Positions 1 through 10,190 of a stretch of 20,482 nt of DNA are shown here, in pieces. Location: positions 1 through 20,482 of IMG/VR virus record IMGVR_UViG_3300027714_000170; one strand, written 5' to 3'. The position numbers and the translations under genes were made by a program. How positions within the stretch are numbered: the first letter of the stretch is position 1; every line of letters begins with the position of its first letter. The notes under the pieces were generated by a model. That model had not been told where the DNA came from and ran no database searches. It was given only the letters and a program-made list of their open reading frames with translations. The DNA is from a virus.

Positions 1-1015
1 CAGAAGTATTAAAGTATTGATCGCCAGTAGTTAAAGCATCACCATCATTATCAACAGATGGTGCAGAAGATTTAGCACCTAAATAAATATCATCAAAAGC
101 ATCAGCAGAAGCAGCCGCAGCTGTAGCACTTGATGAAGCAGCACTAGCAGAAGAAGCAGCCTCACTAGCTTTAGTAGTAGCGGTGTCTTTGTGTCCAGAT
201 GCAGTAGATGCAGATGTAGCAGCATTGTTAGCTTGTGTAGTTGCCAAAGCAACTTGAGCAGCCGCTAGTGTAACTTTAGCTGCACCATTATTAGTAGCAT
301 CAACAGCACTTGCCGCAGCAGCAGTAGCACTTGTTGCAGCAGCTACAGCATTTACTATTAAAACCCAGTAAGTTGTATTAGTTAAAGCTATTCCAATAGC
401 TGATGCTTTAATACAAATATAAATATTATTTAGTTGAGCCGCAGTTGAACCTTTAACTATATCTCTTAAAACATGAGCCGCTGTTGTAGTAGTAGCACTT
501 GTTCCTTTGTAAGTTCCAAGTTCTTGTGTAACTGAAAGTTCTCCATCTGCATCAAAAGCTAAAACTTTACTTGCTCTATCAGTTGCCGAATTTGTAAACT
601 CGGTACTTGTCATAGTGTTAGTTCTTGAAATTTTTAATGATCTATTTGCTTGTTCTTGTAATTCTTGTATTAAAGCTAAATTTTTGTCAAATGCACTTTC
701 AACACTATCAGCAGTAAATGGATCATTTTCTACTAGGTCTAATGCTTGTGTAAATGCAGTTGATCTTCTTAAAATAACTGTTTCAGTTGCAGTTGGTATA
801 TGACTAGATTCAAATACTACATTACCACCACTTGCAGTACCTGCACCAGTTACTGTATAATGAGTTGTTAATGTTTTAATAGTTTCACCACCTACAGCAG
901 AACGTATAATAACCTGCATATCAGCAGTAGTAGATATTTGAAAAGAATAAGCAAAAGTATCTTGTGAACCATCACCAGAATAGGAATTTTTTATAATTGT
1001 CGTAGAAATAGTCAT
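1..1015 (-). CDS. T7-type tail fibre protein, N-terminal 338 residues (runs off left edge)
   Basis: I translated this by hand: it is open from an ATG at 1015 to the window edge, so the C-terminal receptor-binding part is missing. Residues 1-145 look like the T7 gp17 N-terminal domain that docks the fibre on the tail: YSGDGSQDTFAYSF (12-25), RRSTAFTQALDLVENDPF (83-100) and a helix ending in NRSLKIS (124-130). After a beta-rich stretch comes an Ala/Ser/Thr-rich segment (about 222-306), probably coiled coil or trimer shaft. It ends with YLGAKSSAPSVDNDGDAL (311-328) and DQYFNTS, a motif seen in many phage fibres. The start is two bases after the giant gene's stop with no strong Shine-Dalgarno, which suggests translational coupling. 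The fibre call rests on family resemblance and position; the receptor is unknown. Confidence 0.85.
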   Translation of the reverse strand, partial: MTISTTIIKNSYSGDGSQDTFAYSFQISTTADMQVIIRSAVGGETIKTLTTHYTVTGAGTASGGNVVFESSHIPTATETVILRRSTAFTQALDLVENDPFTADSVESAFDKNLALIQELQEQANRSLKISRTNTMTSTEFTNSATDRASKVLAFDADGELSVTQELGTYKGTSATTTTAAHVLRDIVKGSTAAQLNNIYICIKASAIGIALTNTTYWVLIVNAVAAATSATAAAASAVDATNNGAAKVTLAAAQVALATTQANNAATSASTASGHKDTATTKASEAASSASAASSSATAAAASADAFDDIYLGAKSSAPSVDNDGDALTTGDQYFNTS

Positions 1016-1017
1016 AT

Positions 1018-4000
1018 TTATTCGTCTATTTTATCAGATTTTTGTTCTTTAATAAAGTTAATAGGGTACTCATTATCAGTTTTTTCAATAAATTCAATCA
1101 ACTTCATTATTTTAATTGATAATTTTTTACTATCAGTTTCAGTAAGAATGTCTTGAAGTAATACACCAGCACCTGCTTGTTGAGATAATTGTTCAATTAA
1201 TAATGTATTATTTTTTAAATTCTCACCTTTTATAAGTAAGGCTACTTTATGTTTTTCAGTTAAAGTTTCACCACTTAATAGATTATTTATTGCTTCTTTG
1301 TAATCAAGTCCAATTTGTGCATTTTCTTTAGTAAAACTTTCCATTCCACCTTCTGATTTATTAGTAAATCCTATTACTGGACTTTCACCTATTTTAATCC
1401 ATCTGTTAATTATTCTACCTACTACTGGTAAATCAAAAACTTCTTGTATTTCTGCATTTACATTGTCTAAATTACTACTTTTAAATTTATATAAACCTTG
1501 ACCAGAATAAGTATTAAAGAACCATTTTAATATTTCTTTATTTTTTCTGTGATCGTCTGCTAAATCTGTTTGTTTATCAATTGCAGTTGAACCTCTAAAA
1601 TCATCATATGGTGTAGTACCATTCATCCATCCTACTAGGTCTGCAAATAAATCAATTGCAGGGTTCATAGAAGGCCCTTGACCCATTACGTATCCAGCTA
1701 AATCAGCATAATCCATAAATGAATTTTCTTTTCCATCTGTACCAAGACCCATTGCTTTGTAAAAAAATCCATTAATTAATCTTGAACTTTCATCTTGTGG
1801 TATTCTTAAATAAACTGTTCTACCATCTGATGTTTCACCTAATACAACTGGAATGTAATTTATTTTATCCCATTCTGAAACTCCATATTTGTAAGCCATA
1901 CCTAATGCTGTACCATACAATCCTAGTTCCATAGATTTTTGTAATATTTTAGGCATAAGGTTATATGCTACAAATTTTGAACCAACAGAAAAAGGTGCTT
2001 CTTTTGCTCTAGCTATATCTGCTCTCCAACCTTCTTTAAATGCATTAGAATATAAATATAGATTATTAGTTAATGCGTTTAATTTACCTTGTCTTAAAAA
2101 ATTTGGTGATCCTACTTGTTCTTGAACTCTTATCATCATTTCTTTATCAGACATTTTTAATTCACCTCTTTTAACTTGATCTTTTAAAAACATTGCACCT
2201 CCAATTTTAGGTACACGTTCAAACATTCTAGCTGTGTTACTTAATTGTCTAAATAACAAACCAAATGTTTCATCAAAATACTTATCAAAACCTTTTTTCT
2301 TTTCTAACTCACCAAGTAACTTTTCAATAGCAAAAGTGTCTGGGTCTTTTTCTTTTAATAATGCTCTGTTTCCTGCTTGACCTCTATAACCTTCGTTCAT
2401 AGAAATTAAAAAACCATCTTCTTCCATACGTCTAGTTAATTCAGTACCATCTTTCCAAATAGATTTGTAAGCAGGTTTAACTGCTTTCCAATAATATTTA
2501 AGTAATGATGATTTACTTTGACCTTTTACATCAAGATATCTTGCACCTTTTAATAATTTTACTGATCTGTTTAAATCTCTACCCAAGTTGATTGGCCAAA
2601 ACGCAGGATTATATTCAGTAAACATTTTTCTAAATACATCACCTGTATGAGTAAACATTCTATACATTAAATGAGTTCCATGAGGATTTTCTTTAAATGA
2701 TTGTGCAACAAATTTATTAACGTGCCAATGTTGCATTTCACCATTTTTCATGTAACTAAATTGTTCCATGCCTTTTGCTGGTCTTTCATAGGTTACTGCA
2801 TTACTACCTTTTATAAAAACTTTTTTAGGTTTATAAATAATTCTATCAGATGCTTCTCCAGCTTTTTTGTCGTATCTTTCCATCCAACTTTTGTTTTCTT
2901 TTAACCATTTAACTATTAAAGACATTGTTCTATGTCTTTTAGCTTCAACTAATAACAACATATCTTTTTCAAGTGTTGCATTTAAAGGGTTCATAATATC
3001 TTGAAATGAACCTTTACTTTTTTTTAAGAAAGCTGTAGCACTTGCATTTGGCCCATATTTTTCTATACGTTCAATTAAATATTTTCTTACATTAAATGTT
3101 ATGTATTCTTTATTATTTTCTAATTTAGCTATTAATTCTGCACTATACATTCCACTTTCTTTTAATTCTGGAATAATCATTTCATTTCTTACTTTGTAAA
3201 ATTCATTTGTTAAATTTAATAAATCTGGATGCATTTTGACATAATAATCATAGGTTTCTTTAGCAGTTCTACTACCCATTATTTCAGCTAATTTAGGATC
3301 AACTTTCATAACACCTAATGCATTTACTAATTTATCTCTTTGAGAACTTTCAGCTATGTTTCTTAAAAATAACATAGTACCAAGATCACCTGTGCTATAC
3401 CCTAATTCTTCTGCTGGTTTAACAACTTTGCTTAACATATCATCTGTGTATCTTTTTAATTTAGCATGACGATATCTGTAATTTTCAATAGACCAGTTTA
3501 CTTCTTTAGCTAATGGACTATGCCATCTATCTCTACCAGTTCCTTTAAATCTTCTGTAAATCCAAAAAAAGTTATCTATTGCTTCCGAACCTAAAATATC
3601 TATTTTTGATGCTTTATAATCTTTTTCTTGTGCTTTAATCATTGCTTCGTTAGTTTCTCTAAACATATTACCAATTTTACTAACTACATCACCTAGTCTA
3701 GCATCTGATCCAGATTTTAAATCTATTTGTATTCTTTCCCAATTTGCTCTTACTTCTGGTCTAGCATCCATGTAATACATCCACATTTCCCAAGTTCTAG
3801 GTGCATTGTTTTTAACCCATTGTGGTCTTAACATAAAAGCCATCATAAAATCAGCCATTAATTCTCTAGGGTTATCTCTGTAAGCTGTATATTTAGCGTT
3901 TGCTGATCTATCAAATGGTTTCCATTTTGCTGATAAACTTCTTAATTCACTTTCAATCCATTCTTTATTAACAAGGTTTCTTTCTTTTAATCCCTTTTCA

Positions 4001-7000
4001 AATCTTTGTTTAAATATTTTGTATGCTTCATTTGTTAATCTACTATCTGTAGGTTTGCCATTAATTTTATCTGCAATAGCTTTTAAATGAGTTGACATCA
4101 TTCCTTTTAATGCATCTTTAACTACTAATTTTTTTAACGCACCATCTAACTTAACAAATGCATCATAAAATGCTGGATTAATTTTATCTCTAGCACCAGC
4201 ATCTCTAAAAATTTGAAGTATAGTTTCTGGTGTAATTTCTAATTCTTTAATTTCAACATCTGTTTGTTTCTCTTTTTCTTTAGCTTCTTTCATAGCAGCT
4301 TTTTTCATTGCTTCTATTTCTTTTGCAGAAAAAGGTTTTGCACCTTCATTTTTACCGTCAATCCATTTGTTCATATAACCTTTTAAAGTAGCTATTGAAC
4401 CCAATATGTTTCCTCTACTTAAAGTACCGTTAGGTAAATAATCAATTAAATGACCTAATTCGTGTGCAAACGTCATCATAAATTGTTCTGGATTTTTTTG
4501 TAATGCTTCGTTTATAACTATTCTAGGTGACTTTTTACCTTTAAACTGAAAATAACCATTTAAACCTTCTGGTAGGTTTTTAAGTTCTGGTGATTTTTTA
4601 ACAAATACTTTGTATAATTCTACAAGATCAATTAAATCTAAACCTCTTGATGAGTTAAATAAGTCTTTCCATGCAGATGCATTACCACTATCTTCTACTT
4701 TTGTTTCACTAAAAATATCTCTAGGTATTCCCCAGTTATCACCATCTCTACTACTGTTTACTCTATCATAATGTACACCATCTTTTTCTTTAAAATTTTC
4801 AAAGTAGTTACTAGCTTGTGCATTTGTTTCACCATTAGTAATTTTTTCTGGTTTTATAGTTGCTATAATTTTACCGCTTTCTGGATGTAAAAACATTAAA
4901 ACTTGGTTTTTATCTGAACCCATTAATTCAGCAGTTTTAACTTCACCTTTTTCTGTAAATTTAATTAACTGTTCGTAAGCTGATCTATTAATAGCTACGT
5001 TATCATTACCTACTCTAACAATTAAACTATCAGCAGTAAATCTTGATTTACCACCTGCTTCTACTGCAAATAAAATTTCTACTTTTTTAGCAATAGATGA
5101 TATTCCACCACGATCTTTATTAATTATATCTTTAGCAGTTTTGTATTCTGCTTTACTAACAAGTTTATTGTTTTTAAAACTTTTTGCTAGTTCTGGATAA
5201 AATTTAGTTTGTATTGTTATGCCATCATTAGCAATTGTTTTACCATCTAGTGTTTCGTATTTAAATGATGATCCAGTTTCTTTAACTGCTGCTTCTGTTG
5301 TAGATTTAAAATTAGTTTCTCTATAAACACCATCTGCATCTTTTGTTACTTCAATAATATCTTTTGCAAATTCACCATTTTCTTGTCTTTCTTTAAATGA
5401 GTTATCTTTAGCAATTTTTATAGATAGTTTGTCACCTTCTACTATTACTTCTATTGGTTTAGTTGGTGCTTTTCTTACTTGGCTTTCTAATACAGGAAAT
5501 TTTACACCATTTGGTTTTTCAACAATTATAATTTGTTCAGTTCCTATTACTTCTTTACCTACAACTTTAGCAACTTCTGTGCCAGATGTAGATATATTAA
5601 CAGTTTCATTATTTTTATATTTAGGTGGAGGTAATAATTTTATGTTAGCTTGTTTTTCTAATCCTTCTATAACTGTTTTAGAGCCTTGTTCAAATATAGT
5701 TGGCATTTGACCATTTTCTATTTGAGTTCTAATAGTTATATCTTTTTCCATCATTTGAATAACATCTCTAGGATGAACAGAATATTTACTATAAATGTTT
5801 TTAAACATATTCATTCCTCTTATTGAACCATGTATTCCAAATACCAAGACAGTAGCATGAGCAAAGTCTTTTAAAGTAGGTACGTGGCCTTCCATAGCCG
5901 CCCCTAGAGTGGTCATAACACCTATTTCTGATGCTAGTCTAGCAGTTGTACTTCCTGTAAGTGCTTTTACTTTAGCACCAACACCAAATGTAGCACCACC
6001 AACAACTGCTGCTTTACCTGCTACAATTGCTGTTTTTTTATCCATGTAATGACTTAAAAATTCTGGAAATGTACCAACAAAATTTTCATCAATTGCTCTC
6101 ATATATGATGATCTTAAAACTTCTGGTAATGCAAAACCACCAGCACCACACACAACAGGTGTAGCAGGTGCAGATGTACCAGCACTACCTACTAATGCTG
6201 CACCTGCTGCCGCAAAACAACCAGCAGCCATAAAAGGTAAATCATTTACTAATGTTACAGCAGCAGAAATAACATCTTTATCAAATCTTTGATCTTGATA
6301 CATAAACACTTTTTCTATAGCTGCTTTTGGATCAGCTTTGGGGTCATCAATAAATACTTGATAATATCTATCCATTACACCATTTACAGATTGTTCGTAT
6401 CCATTTGTAAATACGTTATAATAACCTTTACCACCTGTTTTATTTAAAAATACATCTCCTGCTTTTGCTAATATGTTTTTTTTATCATCTGGTTTACTTT
6501 CTGAACCCCAATAAGCTAATTGTGCTGTTTGATAATCATAATTTTCAGTACCCCATTTACTAAAATATTTATCAACTCTATCTCTTAATTTTTCATTATC
6601 TCTTAATGTAAATTTTCCATCATCTCCTTCAACATAATCAGCATGATGATATTCAAGATACAATTTTTTCATTGCATCAACATCACCTTTAGCAATAGCT
6701 TTAATTAAAGCATCTGAACCATCACGATTATATTTTTCACTTCTAGGCATTTCTAAAAAATTAGCTAACGCTAAAGCTTTTTGTTCATCTGGAGATAATC
6801 TTGTAGGGTCTTTGTGTTTTAATGCTTCTGAAATCCAAACGGGTATTTCATAGTCAGGGTTCATTCTTCTATTAATATTATTAAATCTATTTATTGCAGT
6901 TGGTAAACTTGTTTTTCTAAATTGAAATAAACCAGCAGCACTACCATCTGCATTGTAAATATTTTTATTATCACTTTCTAATGCTGAAACAAATGACATA

Positions 7001-7767
7001 AATTCATTAAGATACATATTATCCATATCATTAAATCCATAATTTTGTTTAGTATATTCTAATAATGCTAAAGTATTATTACCTGTTGTAAATGCTGTGT
7101 GTAATACATTTATTGGTTTATTAAATTCTGTTTCTTCTTCTGCTTCTACATATTTTTTATCAAAAACATATCTACCTGTTTCTTCATTATAACCTTGATT
7201 GCCACCTATAATATCTTTAGCGTGCAAACCTTGCATTGTTTTTTGTTGTTCATCATTTAATGCACTTTCTGCTAAAGATAAAGGTTGAGATTTTAATTTT
7301 GATGCATCATATACAACATTTGGATAATAATTTTCCATATAATTATCTACAAAACCAATTCTACCTTCTTCATCTTCTTTAAATAATTTATATGCTTCAT
7401 CTATTTTATTTACAATTTCAACTTTGTTTTCATCTTTTAATAATTCAAATGTAGTATTTTTAATATTATATTTACCATCAGATGTTTTGTTAGATTGAAT
7501 TGTATTAGAAGTTTCATCATCTTGTAATGCCATTAAAGAAGTTTTTTTACCTAAAGGCATTTCATTATTTGTAATAGCAGTAGTATCTTCTTGCATATCA
7601 GTTTCAGATAATGCCTTACTGTTAGTTTCAGTAATTCCGTAAGATTTGTAAATTTCGTTTTTAGTAAAGCCACCTTTTTCTAATAAAGGTACTTGCATAT
7701 CTACGTAGGATTTAATTGTGTCGTTATCAAATCCAGCTTGTGATAATTGTAAAGCTGTTAGTTTCAT
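1018..7767 (-). CDS. Giant internal virion/ejection protein with lytic transglycosylase-like and zinc-metallopeptidase motifs (gp16 position)
   Basis: This single 2249-aa frame is a third of the window; T7 gp16 has 1318 residues. Residues 255-405 contain SALESDNKN (Glu264) followed by AAGLFQF (277-283), the pattern of SLT-type peptidoglycan lytic transglycosylases, with Glu264 the likely catalytic residue. Residues 498-650 hold several Ala/Gly/Val-rich hydrophobic stretches that could insert in membrane. HELGHLIDY (His1102, Glu1103, His1106) is a classic HExxH zinc motif, and RELMADF (Glu1302) may supply the third ligand. Around 1690-1990, NPAFWPINLGRDL (1720-1732) recalls the 'large polyvalent protein associated' domains (LPD38-like) of phage giant proteins; that assignment is from memory. 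The likely role is storage in the head, ejection, cutting the cell wall and forming a DNA conduit. The start follows the upstream stop by two bases. Function of the middle and protease regions is inferred. Confidence 0.85.
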   Translation of the reverse strand: MKLTALQLSQAGFDNDTIKSYVDMQVPLLEKGGFTKNEIYKSYGITETNSKALSETDMQEDTTAITNNEMPLGKKTSLMALQDDETSNTIQSNKTSDGKYNIKNTTFELLKDENKVEIVNKIDEAYKLFKEDEEGRIGFVDNYMENYYPNVVYDASKLKSQPLSLAESALNDEQQKTMQGLHAKDIIGGNQGYNEETGRYVFDKKYVEAEEETEFNKPINVLHTAFTTGNNTLALLEYTKQNYGFNDMDNMYLNEFMSFVSALESDNKNIYNADGSAAGLFQFRKTSLPTAINRFNNINRRMNPDYEIPVWISEALKHKDPTRLSPDEQKALALANFLEMPRSEKYNRDGSDALIKAIAKGDVDAMKKLYLEYHHADYVEGDDGKFTLRDNEKLRDRVDKYFSKWGTENYDYQTAQLAYWGSESKPDDKKNILAKAGDVFLNKTGGKGYYNVFTNGYEQSVNGVMDRYYQVFIDDPKADPKAAIEKVFMYQDQRFDKDVISAAVTLVNDLPFMAAGCFAAAGAALVGSAGTSAPATPVVCGAGGFALPEVLRSSYMRAIDENFVGTFPEFLSHYMDKKTAIVAGKAAVVGGATFGVGAKVKALTGSTTARLASEIGVMTTLGAAMEGHVPTLKDFAHATVLVFGIHGSIRGMNMFKNIYSKYSVHPRDVIQMMEKDITIRTQIENGQMPTIFEQGSKTVIEGLEKQANIKLLPPPKYKNNETVNISTSGTEVAKVVGKEVIGTEQIIIVEKPNGVKFPVLESQVRKAPTKPIEVIVEGDKLSIKIAKDNSFKERQENGEFAKDIIEVTKDADGVYRETNFKSTTEAAVKETGSSFKYETLDGKTIANDGITIQTKFYPELAKSFKNNKLVSKAEYKTAKDIINKDRGGISSIAKKVEILFAVEAGGKSRFTADSLIVRVGNDNVAINRSAYEQLIKFTEKGEVKTAELMGSDKNQVLMFLHPESGKIIATIKPEKITNGETNAQASNYFENFKEKDGVHYDRVNSSRDGDNWGIPRDIFSETKVEDSGNASAWKDLFNSSRGLDLIDLVELYKVFVKKSPELKNLPEGLNGYFQFKGKKSPRIVINEALQKNPEQFMMTFAHELGHLIDYLPNGTLSRGNILGSIATLKGYMNKWIDGKNEGAKPFSAKEIEAMKKAAMKEAKEKEKQTDVEIKELEITPETILQIFRDAGARDKINPAFYDAFVKLDGALKKLVVKDALKGMMSTHLKAIADKINGKPTDSRLTNEAYKIFKQRFEKGLKERNLVNKEWIESELRSLSAKWKPFDRSANAKYTAYRDNPRELMADFMMAFMLRPQWVKNNAPRTWEMWMYYMDARPEVRANWERIQIDLKSGSDARLGDVVSKIGNMFRETNEAMIKAQEKDYKASKIDILGSEAIDNFFWIYRRFKGTGRDRWHSPLAKEVNWSIENYRYRHAKLKRYTDDMLSKVVKPAEELGYSTGDLGTMLFLRNIAESSQRDKLVNALGVMKVDPKLAEIMGSRTAKETYDYYVKMHPDLLNLTNEFYKVRNEMIIPELKESGMYSAELIAKLENNKEYITFNVRKYLIERIEKYGPNASATAFLKKSKGSFQDIMNPLNATLEKDMLLLVEAKRHRTMSLIVKWLKENKSWMERYDKKAGEASDRIIYKPKKVFIKGSNAVTYERPAKGMEQFSYMKNGEMQHWHVNKFVAQSFKENPHGTHLMYRMFTHTGDVFRKMFTEYNPAFWPINLGRDLNRSVKLLKGARYLDVKGQSKSSLLKYYWKAVKPAYKSIWKDGTELTRRMEEDGFLISMNEGYRGQAGNRALLKEKDPDTFAIEKLLGELEKKKGFDKYFDETFGLLFRQLSNTARMFERVPKIGGAMFLKDQVKRGELKMSDKEMMIRVQEQVGSPNFLRQGKLNALTNNLYLYSNAFKEGWRADIARAKEAPFSVGSKFVAYNLMPKILQKSMELGLYGTALGMAYKYGVSEWDKINYIPVVLGETSDGRTVYLRIPQDESSRLINGFFYKAMGLGTDGKENSFMDYADLAGYVMGQGPSMNPAIDLFADLVGWMNGTTPYDDFRGSTAIDKQTDLADDHRKNKEILKWFFNTYSGQGLYKFKSSNLDNVNAEIQEVFDLPVVGRIINRWIKIGESPVIGFTNKSEGGMESFTKENAQIGLDYKEAINNLLSGETLTEKHKVALLIKGENLKNNTLLIEQLSQQAGAGVLLQDILTETDSKKLSIKIMKLIEFIEKTDNEYPINFIKEQKSDKIDE

Positions 7768-7769
7768 AG

Positions 7770-9596
7770 TTATTCAAAATCTGGTTGTAAAAATAAATCT
7801 GATATATCAAATGTTTCTATACTTGTTCCTGTAATAACACTAGGTAAATTGTCATTTCTTTTAATTAATTTTTTAGCACGTTTAACATAATCAAGAACAC
7901 CCTCTCCGTCTAATCTAGGAGGCATAACCATATTTGCATTTGAACCTGTTTTTGTTGTAAAATATTCTGGTGGCATAATGTAAAAACTTTTATCTGGTGT
8001 TTGTATTATTCCATCTATTTTAGATTGTAATTCTCCTAATCTAGCATCATTCATAGTTCCTTTGTATGTTTCTACTAAATCGTTTAAAATGTAATTTGGA
8101 CTTCTTCTATTAACTAACATATTTTCATAAGTAAATCCTTTACGTTCACCTTCTGCAATTAGCTGAAACATATTGTTCATAGCGTTGTATGCTTCTTGTG
8201 TCATTTTTCCAGCACTTATTGCTTGAGTTAAAGCGGCTGTTCTATTTTCTGGTGCAATATTTTGTAAATTACCTAATAAATTTATTATACCTTCATCTGC
8301 ACCTATTTCTTTCATAAGCATAGATGTTGCTTTTGTTGTTAATTGTTTTTTAAATTCATTTCTACCTTTAGTTAAAGACATACTTTTTTCGTATAATTGC
8401 ATTGCTTTATCTGGTTTAATTAAATTTTTACCCATTAAATCCCAAAGCACTTCTCTTTCTTCTTCTGTATCCATAGCACCAGAACCAACCATAAACGTAG
8501 CAATTGTTAATGCTTGTTGTCCTTGAACACTATCATAAGTAGATGCTCCTGTTTTTAAATTTTTTAAACTTTGTAAATAAGCATTTTTGTATGTTAATTT
8601 TTGAGCAGGTAATAAATCAGATGCATCTAAATCATTTAAAAAAGTTTTAGATTTTTCCATTGCTTCTTCATTTCCACTTTCTAATCCAATAAGTGTACTA
8701 ACAAAATTAGTTTTAACTTCTCTATCTATTTTTACTTTTTGACTTGTATGTAAACTATCTTGACTATTATAACTTTGTGTTGCTTGTTTAATTAATGCTT
8801 GTCTTATATCATCATCAACAGTTAATTCATTGTCATCAAGATCATACATTTTAAAATTTGTATCTTTTAATTTTGATGTAACATTATTCCAATCTACTTC
8901 TTGACTTCCATTAGGTGACATTATTATTTCACCATTAGTAGCTTGTAACATTCCATATTTATTATTTGTATAATCTTTTGTTTCTTGTTTAACTGCTCCA
9001 AACTTTTCTTGGTCAAACATATTAGTTTGTAAATTTTTCTTTAAATGTAATTCTGTATAAAGTTCAAATTGTGCTTTCATATCAAATAATGAAGTAGCAT
9101 TTTCTATAGATGTTTTATAAGCAATATTTTGTTCTAAAAAAGCATGACCTGCGTTTTTAAGTTTTTGATTAGTAATTTTTTTAGCAACTGCGTTTCTACC
9201 TTCAAACATTTTTTGATAAAATAAAGGTTGATATTCTTTCCAAGTTTGTTCATCTAAACCAGCTTTAAATTCTTTTTCTGCTGTTAATGACATTTTTTCA
9301 TAATCCATTGCCCAATTATCTGGAGTTAAAAAATCTTGTCTTTTATCTAAAGATGTTTCAAATTGAGAAGTTTTACCAAAAAACATAGCTGATGATAAAT
9401 CTTTATTAGTATTAATATCTAATCTTCTCATTTTTGCATCATGAGCATTTTTTCTAGCACCATATTCTGTAGCTTTATTTAAAGCAATTTTTCCAATTTC
9501 AGCAATAGCACCACCTTCTTGAACACCAGTAGTTAATGTTCTACTACTTCTAACATTTCCAACATTTGAATCACTTGTATATCTAGGCAGTTTCAT
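7770..9596 (-). CDS. Putative internal virion protein (gp15 position), helical
   Basis: A 608-residue, mostly hydrophilic and predicted helical protein with no signal peptide, membrane segment or catalytic motif that I recognise. It sits between a gp14-like protein and the giant gp16-like protein, which is where T7 carries gp15 (747 aa), a core and ejection protein. Its N-terminus (MKLPRYTSDSNVG) and Lys/Gln/Asn-rich composition fit a virion core protein. It overlaps the preceding 58-aa gene by 14 bases in another frame and stops two bases before the giant gene, so the three are probably translated together. I assign it by position and size, not by visible homology. A tail-needle or other structural role is possible. 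Confidence 0.65.
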   Translation of the reverse strand: MKLPRYTSDSNVGNVRSSRTLTTGVQEGGAIAEIGKIALNKATEYGARKNAHDAKMRRLDINTNKDLSSAMFFGKTSQFETSLDKRQDFLTPDNWAMDYEKMSLTAEKEFKAGLDEQTWKEYQPLFYQKMFEGRNAVAKKITNQKLKNAGHAFLEQNIAYKTSIENATSLFDMKAQFELYTELHLKKNLQTNMFDQEKFGAVKQETKDYTNNKYGMLQATNGEIIMSPNGSQEVDWNNVTSKLKDTNFKMYDLDDNELTVDDDIRQALIKQATQSYNSQDSLHTSQKVKIDREVKTNFVSTLIGLESGNEEAMEKSKTFLNDLDASDLLPAQKLTYKNAYLQSLKNLKTGASTYDSVQGQQALTIATFMVGSGAMDTEEEREVLWDLMGKNLIKPDKAMQLYEKSMSLTKGRNEFKKQLTTKATSMLMKEIGADEGIINLLGNLQNIAPENRTAALTQAISAGKMTQEAYNAMNNMFQLIAEGERKGFTYENMLVNRRSPNYILNDLVETYKGTMNDARLGELQSKIDGIIQTPDKSFYIMPPEYFTTKTGSNANMVMPPRLDGEGVLDYVKRAKKLIKRNDNLPSVITGTSIETFDISDLFLQPDFE

Positions 9597-9759
9597 ATGT
9601 AATCCTATATCTAGCAGGTGTAAAATTTACTTTCATTGTTGTTCCTTTTTCATCTGTTTTATCTGTCCATGCATTAAATTCTTTAGTAGAAGGTTCTGTT
9701 CTTGAAAATCCTTCAAATATTTTTTCCATGCCATCCCAAACTTTAATTAAATATATCAT
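9583..9759 (-). CDS. Small 58-aa protein of unknown function, overlapping both neighbours
   Basis: Translated by hand; it begins MIYLIKVWDGMEKIFEGF and ends FTPARYRITYETA. Its ATG shares one base with the upstream stop (TAATG at 9761-9757) and its TAG lies inside the next gene, a 14-base overlap. Without it there would be a 162-base hole in a set of genes that otherwise touch or overlap, which argues that it is real. Composition is mixed, with Trp, Tyr, Lys and Thr in a pattern suggesting a small beta-rich fold, and no membrane segment or known motif. Given its place between the gp14-like and gp15-like genes, it may be a minor virion or assembly protein; this is inference only. Confidence 0.6.
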   Translation of the reverse strand: MIYLIKVWDGMEKIFEGFSRTEPSTKEFNAWTDKTDEKGTTMKVNFTPARYRITYETA

Positions 9760-10178
9760 TATAGTTTTTGAGGATATTTATAACTAGCTGCACTACTTGC
9801 ACCAGATAATAAAGTTCCTGCCATTTTATATTTTTGTGCTGTAAGTAGTCCAGTAAGTTCTGCATTACTAGCAGCATTTTGTGTAAAAAATCTTTTTTCT
9901 AAATACCACATATCATTTTCAAATTCTTCAAAATCTGCATTAGCAACAATTAAAGGTGAACCACTAAATGTAGCACCACTAGCACCAACATATGCTCTTT
10001 GTTTGCTCATTAATTTTGCTTGTGCTTTTAATTGTTTTTGTTTTTCATATTGAAAAGACAATTCATTTTCATATCTTTCCCAAGCAGCATTGTTTTGTAT
10101 TACTTTTGATTGTTGACGTTGACCCATTAACGTAACTGCTGTGCTTGCTGCCATTGCGGCTATTACTTGCCATGCCAT
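9759..10178 (-). CDS. gp14-like internal virion protein
   Basis: 139 residues. The N-terminus is a hydrophobic Ala/Met segment (MAWQVIAAMAASTAVTLMG) followed by a charged Gln/Lys-rich helix, then YVGASGATFSGSPLIVANAD (about 63-82), a pattern I associate with gp14-like internal core proteins of podoviruses, and a helical C-terminal part. T7 gp14 (196 aa) inserts in the outer membrane during ejection, and the hydrophobic N-terminus here fits that role. A clear Shine-Dalgarno (AAGGAAA) lies just downstream of the tail tubular B stop, with a 12-base gap. It is shorter than T7 gp14; the assignment comes from order, hydrophobic start and style. Confidence 0.65.
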   Translation of the reverse strand: MAWQVIAAMAASTAVTLMGQRQQSKVIQNNAAWERYENELSFQYEKQKQLKAQAKLMSKQRAYVGASGATFSGSPLIVANADFEEFENDMWYLEKRFFTQNAASNAELTGLLTAQKYKMAGTLLSGASSAASYKYPQKL

Positions 10179-10190
10179 AATATATTTTCC

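Noticed and set aside
615-803. 62-aa plus-strand frame
   Set aside because: It lies antisense within the tail fibre gene, shows no family features and is typical shadow coding.
5429-5710. 93-aa plus-strand frame
   Set aside because: It is antisense to the giant gene; its hydrophobic composition follows from the AT-rich complement and it has no ribosome site.
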